Assembly: GCA_022225965.2 (NCBI GenBank) | Contig: JAKJXP020000063.1 | Location: 186,001 to 250,000, forward strand | Length of the DNA: 64,000 nt | Origin: Diatrype stigma | Lineage: Eukaryota; Ascomycota; Sordariomycetes; Xylariales; Diatrypaceae | Direction: 5' to 3' | Shown here: positions 14,141-24,806 of the stretch, piece by piece | How the letters are laid out: every line of letters begins with the position of its first letter | Position numbering within the stretch: the stretch's first letter is position 1 | Made by a program: the position numbers and the translations under genes | Notes under the pieces: generated by a model | What the model saw: the letters and a program-made list of their open reading frames with translations, nothing else | The model's database searches: none | Told to the model about the DNA's origin: nothing

Positions 14141-14188
14141 AAGTTGAAGTTCAAAGTTGAAGTTCAAAGTTGAAGTTCAAAGTTGAAG
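14141..14188. repeat. 13-nt tandem repeat, 3.7 copies
   Basis: Unit AAGTTGAAGTTCA repeats perfectly at 14141, 14154 and 14167, with a partial fourth copy at 14180. The unit has an internal AAGTTGAA/GTTCAA half-symmetry. It is non-coding and its function is unknown. Confidence 0.95.
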
Positions 14189-17100
14189 CCCGAGGTGGCG
14201 GCGGTGTGGCGATGCAGCGTGGGGTCATTTCTCGGTCTGAGTAATTACGAAGTACCTAATTGTACGTGATACCTGTGATTGAGCCGTTGCAGACCAGCCA
14301 GCCTCATTCACCAGACGGCCGATCGCCATGCTGTCGACGGCCTTTGTATGGCCTGATATTCTCAACTCGGAGTCTGTGTCACAGACCTTTCGACTAATCG
14401 CAGTTGTAAGGCAAACAAGCGCAACTAGTATGTAGATGCCGAAGTTTACAGTATAGTAATGTAATCTTAGCTACCTGACTGCTGGAGACTAGGGGGGCCT
14501 AACTAGCCTGCTATCAGCATGGTAGACAGATCGCCGTAAAGGGAAGACCCGGTGGAGAGCCTTTCCACGAAGTCTTGCTTACGAATACGCTGCTGATGTA
14601 TTGATGATGTTGCCGAGTCCACCGCATTTCCTCACGATGATGAGCGGCAGGTCTCCAGATGTACTTGTATGCGTGTGTTACTCAAAGCCGCAACCCTATT
14701 CGGGATGGTCGTCCGATCTACGTTAGAACTTAGGATTGTGTTAGGAAGAAGCTCTCCTAGCTCCAACTGCCATGCCCCGGGGGAGGATGGGACGAGATTA
14801 TGCACGTAACCTGGCAATGCCTAGATGGCCTGCGTTCGGGTCCCAGGCGCTTCGGAGAATGCAGGAGCTTAGCTGAACGAGAACTAATTTTCCGGCTGAC
14901 AAGGTTTGCTTACATGGTCCTTTCCCACGAGCAAGCATCTCTTATTAGCGAGTAACTACTTCGTAGCTGGTGAGCCCCTTAAATTCGTGAACCTAGGTAG
15001 TTTATATTGTCCGACTTCGCAGGTATGGGGTATGGCCTCGGACTTGCGCGTATGTGATAATCTTGAAAAGCCCAAGTGAAGCAGCGGTCAGTCTGTATTG
15101 ACATTCAGCTGCTAGATAACCACTTTAACTACGGGTCGTGCTGCTCTGAGGCCCAAAGAAAATCTAGGATCCCTGGCTAGTTACCAGCTGTCTGGTTAAG
15201 CCTGTGCACCTACCTAGCCTAAATAGTCGCAAGGGGCTGCCAAGTAATAATACGCCCCATATAGCGTCGCCTGCGTAGTCATACAAGGTATGACGCTGCA
15301 AGTAGTTAGCCATGATCTCCAGTCCCCCGCTTCAAAATTGAAGTACGAAGTAATCGACGACGGTATCTGAATAACTAGCTCAGGCGGAGTAACACGCGAG
15401 GGAAGAAGCGGGACAAACAGGCATCTTGTTCAAGTTTATTGTATTCTTACGTACTGGACTGGACTGGATATATAATATATATGCACACGCCCATGCCACT
15501 TGTACCTATGACATACCTATTTGAAGATCTGCATGATAGCAAGGCGGAAAAAAAGCCATGGGTACTAGGTAGGAAGTCGGGAGTTGAGTCCGAACCTTGG
15601 CTGGACGAGGCGACCGTGACGCAAAAGTGCCGAGGCTCTCAAGCCCGTCATGGCCCGTACAGAATCGGCATGGGCCGCCTAGCCTGGTCTGAATCCGGGC
15701 CCAAACCTTGCTCAGAGAAATCCCCGTGTGGTTCACTTAGGGTAGGATGCATTTTGCGCATAAAATTGAAGCTGTTCGCGTGGATCGCGTGCGACGTTAT
15801 CGTCTGTGGACCTTTCAGAACCTTAGTTTCGTTAAGAACCTTCCTGATCCTTAAAATGGAAGACCTAGTAATACTACGAATCAACTATAAAAAGCTCCGA
15901 ACGCTTGGTGATATTAGGAATGTCCTACGAGCCAAAAACAGTCCATATACTCATTTCCTTGGGGCAAGTAGAGACTGATGTCCTGGTTGTGTTAACGCTC
16001 TTCGTCCATGATGCTTAGGTACCTACCGAATAAGCTTAACTTGGCAAGGCAGGTAGATAACTCATTATCAATGTCAATCACCTACTGTGAGGCACAAGTA
16101 AGTAGACATAGTAGTATATAGAGGAAGGCCGTATCGACGCGCCGGAGATACACGTCGTTGCCCATCAAAGGTGAATATTGGTATTCGTACTACCACCTAC
16201 TATGCAGTAGGGTTCCGAAAGGAAGCAGCCACATATCGTATATACACGTAGATAACCACTACTCCGACAATACAATCCGAAAACTCTGTTTGCCCATCTC
16301 CTAACTAGTACGGGGATATATGCCGATAGACGGCATAAGGCTTCTCTGTTGAAATTATAACCGACCGAATGCCGCGAAATCTCCGCGGGGGAGACCGGGG
16401 AAGACGGGGAAAAGCGGATTGGACCGGATTTGGTGCTCGGCTTGTGAATATATGCATAGCTAACCAGGAAATGCTTATTTGCCTACATGTAGTCAATGCG
16501 ATGTAACCGACATCCCGCCGTGCTGGTATGAATAGGTATCGCAGACTTTCTTTGATCTTGCTTTCTGGACTTGCCTTGTGTCTGATTCAACGCTAGATGT
16601 GAGTGATTGACGAGTTCGAATGGCGCCTTCACGAAACGTCCGAGTTCGCCACGCAATTTGCTTGACCCAGGGCCCCTTTCAAGGCCATTAGTGTTGCGTA
16701 GGCCAATATGGGAAGGTGGGACTTGTGGTCGTGACACCCTTCAAGGGCCGAAGATTATAAGCATCTGTAACGTTTGATTCTGTTGAAAGCCTTCCTCGTC
16801 CGGTCCTCGAATCTTCGAGAAGGGTAATGAAGTTGGGCCAAGGTCGTCAAAGACCAGGTGAGAGTACTGTGCTAGGATTAAGCCTTTGCCTTTACCAAGC
16901 TATGTCTATATACGTAGATGGCGGATCACCCACAGTTATAGGATCTGATAATCGACTAATATAGGATGCCAGCATTATAGTGCCCCTTCTCCAGACTGCA
17001 ATTTTGATAAGCCTATTATAGTCTCCCAGGTCGTTCTGCAGCTGCGTAATTCAGGGAGCATATATACCCCACGGGATTACGCAACAGGCTGGTTAAGCGA

Positions 17101-19193
17101 TCAAGCCATCCATCATTATGTGGCTATCTCCGACATACCAACAGTAGTAAGTCGCGATCTCGGTTGTAGGCTGTCATCCAGGATTCCAGGAAGTAGGTTT
17201 CGATGCTCCTGAGATCCCGGGACATACTACATACCTACATGTATGTAGTAGTAGGTACTTACCAGCCCATGTAGTCATGACTGTCATACACAACCCTGAA
17301 GTTTTTCCATCAATGGGAGGAAGCCTTCAAAAAGGGCAGAGGAATGTGGGAACGCAGATGCGGCAACGGCAACAAAAGAACCATGTCCACTCCCGCGGGA
17401 GAAACTTGAAAGCTGTTGTGAAAATACAGCTTCTCAACCTGTCAACTTCCAATTCACCCCGGTGATTGGCTTCGTTGGTTTACCTGATAACCATGTATCG
17501 AAGTACTTATAAAAACCTACTGGGTGATCTGCTGGTCCCTGTGTCCCTCCGATGTCAGCCCCCGCGCCAGCCATAAGTGTCGGCCCCACTCATCCCATTA
17601 GGCATGGCGGGTTGGGCGGGCTCTAGAAGAAATCCTCCGAGTCTCCGATAATAGGTAATAGGGTAGGTATACTTGGGGTATAGCATAGCAAACAATACAT
17701 AGTAACTAGAATGTTGCTTGTCGTACTTGCATATAACAGCTTGCTTATACATCCTAGTGTTAGAAGCTTGCTTGTTCACGATGATGATATTATCATTTCG
17801 AACATTAATATGGGAATCCACATGGGAGGGATTCCGCACAGGATCTGCTTCTGACTTCTGTCCCGTGGAACTGTGGATTCCGAGTGACAATTCCTCGTCA
17901 CTCGGGTGAATGGGCAAAGTAGTCTAGCAGTCTATAGAACACTTTGACTACATAAGTACGTATCTACGCCCTCTCTGTAATAGGCGAATCCGAAGGGGTG
18001 TATGACTATACGCAGTTAAACGGCGTTGTGTTCATACGTGAATTACGTGAAAAGCATGGAGTCGAGATGTTTCGAGGCCTACGTAGTACAGGACGTTATG
18101 CAGATGGCAGACAAGACTAGGTATCGGAGGCCGAGGATGATCTTGGTGGAGATTGGTGATTCGGATAAAATTCCCGCGCCGTTTCAAGTTGCCAGCCGGG
18201 CGCTACCCAGGTCGGCCAGGTAGTTATATCATGCCTACCTAGACTATATCATAAGGTTGAGCCTTGTTGAGGACCAGCAGAAAATCAACGATCGTATCTT
18301 ATATATTAGTTATATAATATGCGAGTAGGTCGTAAAGGTGAGGACGTAGCTCTGGACCTTCATCTCAGCTAGGGTGAGTGGCATACATCTAACTCAAACC
18401 CGAGGATGCATGTGTCAATTCGGTCTCGCATATATTTCCCGAGTAAGCGCCTTGGTCACCTGCTAGTATCTGTCGTATAGACATACGTAATATGAGTTCA
18501 CTGCTACCTATGAGGCTCGGCGGCACGCTACATCTTGCGAGGTGGCTTTATCTGCCTATACGGTATATCTCTCTACCTGCCCATCGGAAGCGGGGCCATG
18601 GGATTTCAGCTAGCGCCTTGTTTTTTTGGCTGCATCATCTATAGGCGAGGTCACCCGATAGGGGTCAAGAGCGAGGTGTTTACGGTAGCCGGTTGATTCT
18701 TAGAGCTGTGTAACTACACGGCGTTGGCTACTGGAACGACGTCAAAACGCCTGTCAAGTGTGCCGAAGCAGCGAAGCCAATGAGACGCGGGAGCAGGTTG
18801 GTGGGCGGATTGAACTAAGTAACGGGAGGCGTTGCTTAGCAATTTGTGTGTTGGTCAACTCCGAAGCAGCTGGCGAACATCGTTCAGAGTAGTATATCTC
18901 CAGATTTCCAGAGCTGCGCCCTGGATCCCAACCCACCAGCCAACTTGTTGAGTTCAGCTGACCGGATATTTTCGTATGAATATCTAGTTACTGAGCTCGT
19001 TACATCCGGCCCTACAGGTAGGAAGGCCTACTTTCAGTTGGTGGATTACTACATTTGGCAATGCATCATTAAAGGTCTCCTAGGCCTCGTCAGCAACCCT
19101 GGTAAGTAGGTGAGTAGCCAAGGGGTCACATCCAATACATAGGCCATGAAGACCCATAGTTCTAGGCCAGTCAAGTACCTGATCCTACATGAT

Positions 19194-19251
19194 TCTTTGC
19201 ATATGTCCGCGTGGTATTATTGAGAGCATTAGTACCTGACATATGCAAAGA
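19194..19251. repeat. Perfect 14-bp inverted repeat with 30-nt spacer
   Basis: The arm TCTTTGCATATGTC at 19194-19207 has its exact reverse complement at 19238-19251. The pair could form a 14-bp hairpin in RNA or a cruciform. No U-tract follows and no adjacent gene is seen, so nothing marks it as a terminator. Confidence 0.75.
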
Positions 19252-22200
19252 TATATGTTAAGGGAGAGGCGACCTCGGAAGGAAAATAGGAGAATAGTTA
19301 GCATGGTCTATAATTGGGTTAAGCTCATCCAGCTCATCCAGCCACAGGTTGATCGCCATACTATACTTCGTACAGACCGGCCCCACCAACGAACCAGACT
19401 CTACGTACATAGTCACATAGTACGTAGTATATAACAAGTCACCAAGTATATCACAGACCGACCTTCATTTCTGATAAGCATTACATGCTTCAAGGTTGTC
19501 TGTCACAAGGTAAGAGTAGGTAAACTACGTAGCCATATTTCATGTGTGCATGACCCACCATTGCTCTGTCTTCAACGTCCACCATGTAGTTATTGTCACC
19601 TGGTTACGCGCTCTAGTCGGAGGGGACAATGGGGCATTCACAAGCGATCGGGTCATATAGCTAACGTTCCCACTACCCAGGTAGGCTTAGCAGACGGCCA
19701 CAGCAGCGATGTGTATCACGTTAGGTCGGAATAGTGCATGTACCTCGGAGGTGAACCAAGCTAACGGTAGAGGCGTAGCGTACTACAAGGTAGGCAGGTA
19801 TGTATGTATGTATGTAGGTACCTAACTAGTATGTTAAATATTGCGTTATTTTAGCTACGATCGTCCGAGGGATGCCTTACTTCTATTGAAACACTTCTCA
19901 GGGACAATCTTCATAAACATCAAATAACTACATGATTATGCCTATGCAATTTTGTGATGTGTAAGCATCTTGGTTGTTATCAGATACCTATCATCAGCAC
20001 TCACTGAGAATTATTTGCAAGTCTATAAGCCTTTTATACGTATTACCCGCTCACCATCTATCCGCATAACCACCTTCTATATAAGCTTAGTAAAGCTGTG
20101 CCGGAGCATACAACTCGCTGTGATCTGCTCTCTAAACCCGGTTCCCTTAGGATGAAGTTGCTCGGCATATAGACCAGATCATCTGTATGCCAAGAAGCAA
20201 GCGATGTACCCAGTTCGGGCTACTAGTCACTATCAACCGCCCCTTGAATCTTTTGACTTACCTTGTCAATCTTCTCAGCTCTTACTACACTCAACTACGA
20301 ACGCGCGCGATTCCACAACACTCAGGATGAATTTCCACCACTTGTGCACATCGGTTGCTTCCGGGGGGTGCACGGAGGGCGCTTCGACCCTTACCAACTG
20401 CGTGCCTACTACCACCGCACAAACATGGCAATACATTTTTGCCGCTATTGGCGCTAATCCAAGGGAATCCTCACGCAACGCAACGTGGGAAATCGAACTA
20501 AATAGCCACCAGGCTTCCCAAAGTTTGGATTAGGTGCGGGAAGTGGGCATCGTGGAGCAGTCGGAATCATTAGCGAGGTTCCTAGCTTTTCCAAAATATC
20601 TGCCAGTGCTTACCCGCAAAGGTACTATCGGTATCTGGTACCTTATCCAGCCTATCCTAACTCGACAGACTTGGTACGTGAAAATGATTTTTCATATTCA
20701 GTCATTCAGTTACATCCCACTGGGGACATATCGTCAAATTGACTGTCTACGTAGTTACATCACACCTAACTTATATATCAAGCAATTATACATATGCATG
20801 GCTACAAGAAGCCAAGGTAGGTCGGTGGTAGGTAGGTATACGTGCATGAAGCCATGCTGCTTTCATTTGAGCCTCAAGCGCACGGTCACCCTTCACACCT
20901 ACTACATAGCATCAATAGATGTACCGGATGGATGTGTGTGTGTTATGTACCAGGTAGATTGCTGCAGGGCAATGCCAAGCCGCACCGGTCTTCGATCCGC
21001 AGATTGGTTTACACAAAACAACCGAACGGTACGGTAAGATGGGGAATCTGGGCTCTACCTGTGCAGGCTCAGGATGCGCCGGTAAGTAGGTAGCTAGGTA
21101 ACTATAGTATTTGAGGCAGGCAGCCAGCCGACCAGCCAGTACAACAATTGCTCGTCGGGAAGAAAAGTTACCAGATCTAAAATCTGTGCTACCAGGCTAC
21201 CAGGCTACCAGGCCTGAGAAACGAGACACTGCCTTGGATTCGTGCAAGTGTCCAATACATGAACATTACTTGGCGACCCCAAACTTACACACCAAGACCT
21301 AGATGATATAGATAATATGTTATTATATGTGCTTAACCTAACGTTGTTTGGTCTTTGCTGACCAACCAGCCAAGCCGTTAAGGGCTGCGTTCGCCCGAGT
21401 TGGTTAATGTCAGGGTTGGCTATATGATCATTCGATAGATGTGATCTCCTAACTATAGCATTGATATTAAATCCCCGAAGCATCCCCTTACTCACGCCTT
21501 GGTGGACTTTATATGGTTTCCTCTCCCTCTAGCCTTCCCTTAATTCCAACTGCTATATACCTACGCTCTAGTGTTTATCCAGATCGACTGTCTATCTGAG
21601 GATACATACACATATGTGAGGTATTAAATCTCCGTATCTCCATACCCATCCCATGCCGCCTTGCCTCATCTAGTGACCAAACCTCACACATTGCGCGTGT
21701 GACAAGACGGTCCTCAATCTCTTTAGAGAGTAGCTCTGATTCGCTCTTGTGTCGAGTTCACACTAACAAAGCGACGAGCCAAAACACAGCCCTGGCTAAC
21801 GCTCCGGAGGCCTGTAGTTGATGGCTCTCTTCACGGTAGCAACTTGGCAATTCTATCTTCATTGACGGAACCTCTGTTGACTGAGAATCTCATGCCAACT
21901 CGTCACTCGAAGTGTCCGTGGCTTCTTACTGTAGAATCTCTATGTAGCTACCTAGTCTAGATACTGAACTACTAAACCCTATTACATACCTGCCGACCTA
22001 TGGCTACGTGTGCCTGCAATATTCGCCTTGTCAAGCTAATGATCTCACACATTCCGTTTCCGCGACTCGGGACTGGCCCTCGCTCGTCTTCCCTTACCCT
22101 GCTTAGACACCTAATAGTTAATGAGTTAGATTCCCCGGAAGATCAAACAATGCACGCCCCGAAGCCGTTGGATCGCACGCCTCTTCTTAGCCAGGACCCC

Positions 22201-22280
22201 TCCCCTCCCCTTCTCCAATGAGGGGTGGGGGAGGGGAGAGGAGAGGAGAGGAGGGGATGGGAGGGGAGGGGGCGGCATCT

Positions 22281-22305
22281 CATCGCATCGCATCGCATCG
22301 CATCG
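22281..22305. repeat. (CATCG)5 pentanucleotide repeat
   Basis: Five perfect CATCG units, just after a G-rich GGGAGG/GAGAGG tract (22225-22272). Confidence 0.9.
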
Positions 22306-23397
22306 CTGGAGGTTTCTGACATGAGGCCTGTCTCATTACTGTACATATGTCTCTTGTCGTTCCTTCGTTGCACATTATCTTTCTCTAGCCCACCTCGGAT
22401 CCCAGACACAGTCGCAACATTCACGGGGAATTTCGCGGCTGTCAAGACAGGGCAGGGGGAAGACAGGTCACTTTCCCCATGGCAGACAGACGGACAGACA
22501 GACCAGACGCAGCAGAAGCACAGAGTGGTAGCGAACACCGATAGGCTGACGTCGTCGCTACTACGACCTTGCAAGTTACCAGAGGTTTCAGCTACTTACC
22601 TCATGCGCACGCCTTGGGTCACGGTGGTAATGGGCAGGTAGGGTAGCTCTGGCATCCCATGCCATCTCCATCTCCATCCCCATCCCCATCCCATCCCCAT
22701 ATCTTGCAGTGCAGCAGCAGGTAGCCTTGGTTGATGGCAGCTTGATGGTGACCAGCCAATCCGTACTCGTCTCCAATGCCGTTACAATGTTCCCTACCAG
22801 CCTACGTGGGTGGTACTTTGAGACCTACATCTAACATGGGACGGACCGGGGTCTGGAGCTACCTCAGGCAGGTTATGTACATTAGGTATGTGCATTAGTG
22901 CATTAGGGATGGTACATGCAATGTTGTATGTATACAAAAGGTGCTGCTGGTGGTGCAAATGGGAGGTGCAAGTGTAGGCGCAGGCAGAGCCCACCGGTCG
23001 GCCCTAAGCAGTTAGAGAGAGAGCGTGTGTGTGTATGTGTGCAAGTGTGTGTGTATGGACACACCCATAGTTGTCTCTAGGTAACTACGGTAGTATCTCT
23101 CTATCCCTCTTTCCTTATCTCTTCACCTCTGCATTTCACTACTAGGTACCTACTAGTTGCTATATATTTCCCTTTATTTTATCCTGATTTTATTCTGATT
23201 TTATCCCTATTTCATCTCAATCTGCCACACACGAACTTCGTACCGGGTTCGCCAAGTCTCCCCACTGGACTCGGCACCCCCATGTCGAGGTCCAACACGC
23301 AAATCAGATATCTCGAGCTATAACCCAGGCATTGCCGGTTTGGGTAACAAGACCTTTTAGTATGCGCTCACCATCAACTATTAACTACATAGCACCA

Positions 23398-23456
23398 CTG
23401 CCACTATTACCACCACCACTACCACTGCCACTACCACCATTACCACCACCACCCCT
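23398..23456. repeat. ACC-rich simple repeat
   Basis: Interrupted ACC/ACT/CCA triplets. The plus frame through it reads Pro/Leu-rich, but this follows from the repeat and is not evidence for a protein. Confidence 0.8.
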
Positions 23457-23618
23457 TCATCAGCACCCCTACCTTCCTTACCTTGGCACCACCCGGTCCC
23501 AGTCCCTCCTCGCATGGCTACCTGGTCCGTCACTACGGGGCTACCCTACTGCTGTGTACATGGATGATGGGGGCCACCCAGGGCCACCTTATACCCTGGC
23601 CCATCTCATGCTCTGGTT

Positions 23619-23658
23619 TCTGGTGTCTGGTGTCTGGTGTCTGGCGTCTGGCGTCTGG
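23619..23658. repeat. 7-nt tandem repeat, unit TCTGGTG / TCTGGCG
   Basis: Five to six direct copies of TCTGGTG drifting to TCTGGCG. Non-coding. Confidence 0.85.
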
Positions 23659-24806
23659 TCTCTGACTACCCCCGTTCATTGATTCATTAGCATCATTGCC
23701 TACCCAGCAGCCCAGCCCGTGCCAATGTATTGTATGTATTCGTCGGTAAGTATTGCGCGTAGTAGCGTCAGTGCTAGTTAGCAATGAACCGAATCGCCTA
23801 GCCTAGCGGCCCCCCGGCGCCTGTGTCGTTAGCGGTGGTGGTGATGTGGAATTCCAGGACCCTTATCCTTGTCAATACTTAATTGTTCCCAATTTCTAAT
23901 ATTAAAAGTCCATGGTCACACGAAAACCTCCTGCCTTGCGATCCCAATGACACAGCTTGGTCTTGCTTGGTCTTGGTCTTGTTGTTGGTTTTTCCCATTG
24001 AGAAGAGAAGAGCTCTATCTACCGCCCAAGTCGAACCTCCGATCCGAAGTCTCTCACCAGTCAGCCAGCTAGCCATCAGTTGGTCCGGTCAGCCAGTCAG
24101 TGGTCAGCCAGTCAGTCAGTCGCCTGCCTGTTCGCCGAGTCAAGTCACCAACCACAGCACCATACACAAGCTTTCGAGACGTATTTCCAAACCCGGCCAC
24201 CAGGAAGAAGGATCCATCCTCCCCGTATCACTCGAGGTCTTAAGTCGGTTGTCTGCAGCGTCTCTTGTCGTTCCTTGCTACTTCACAGGTTTACACTAGC
24301 ACCGCCGTAGACCGTCATACTGGGTTCTTCTTGGCTTCACGAAGCTAGTGTCATAGGCAACCGGCTTGTCGTACCGTTCTGATATAAACTCCCTTCCCTC
24401 GTAACTCTTAATATTACCCGTTGTTTGGTAGATGCCCTGTGAGGCTCTTTCATTAGTGCATATATCTCTCGGACAGGGACGCCACGCGAGACTGATCGAC
24501 TGCTGTCCAAAACCACTCTTTTTTGTTGGGTGCTTTTGGACGCATGCCAAAGCAAATATTGCTGAAACTTGACTGGAGGAAGCAGCCCGTCTTATCCAAA
24601 ATCAAAGCCATCAGGCTAAGCAGCTCTTCGCTTACTACTCCGCGCCATCTGTAGGCGTGGGTAAACAGCCCCCTTTTCGAGGCGCCGTCGTTCTCGCCAC
24701 TGAACGGTATTCTCACACGCAGCAGCTAGGCGTCAGAATCGTTGGAAGGCGAAAGCGTTCCTAGAAGCCAGCCGGTTCAGCCGTGTGCGCTTCTCGAGCT
24801 GCATCC

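Larger units (their letters stand above)
3839..24806. other. Gene-poor tract of about 21 kb between Lon and the Zn2Cys6 regulator
   Basis: On both strands I see only short open frames without recognisable domains, no matching runs of splice signals, and no transposase, reverse transcriptase or helicase motifs. The tract is rich in microsatellites (listed separately) and in short words such as GTAGGTA, TACCTA, ACCTAGGT and TATGTA. The last 700 bases before 24807 are probably promoter and leader of the regulator. RNA genes or small lineage-specific genes could be missed by eye. Confidence 0.6.

Noticed and set aside
20534..21037. 167-codon open frame on the plus strand
   Set aside because: No recognisable motif, no neighbouring exon signals, and the composition is like the surrounding non-coding DNA.
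22143..22641. Overlapping frames of 138-143 codons on both strands
   Set aside because: They run through G-rich and CATCG repeats, which keep several frames open by chance.
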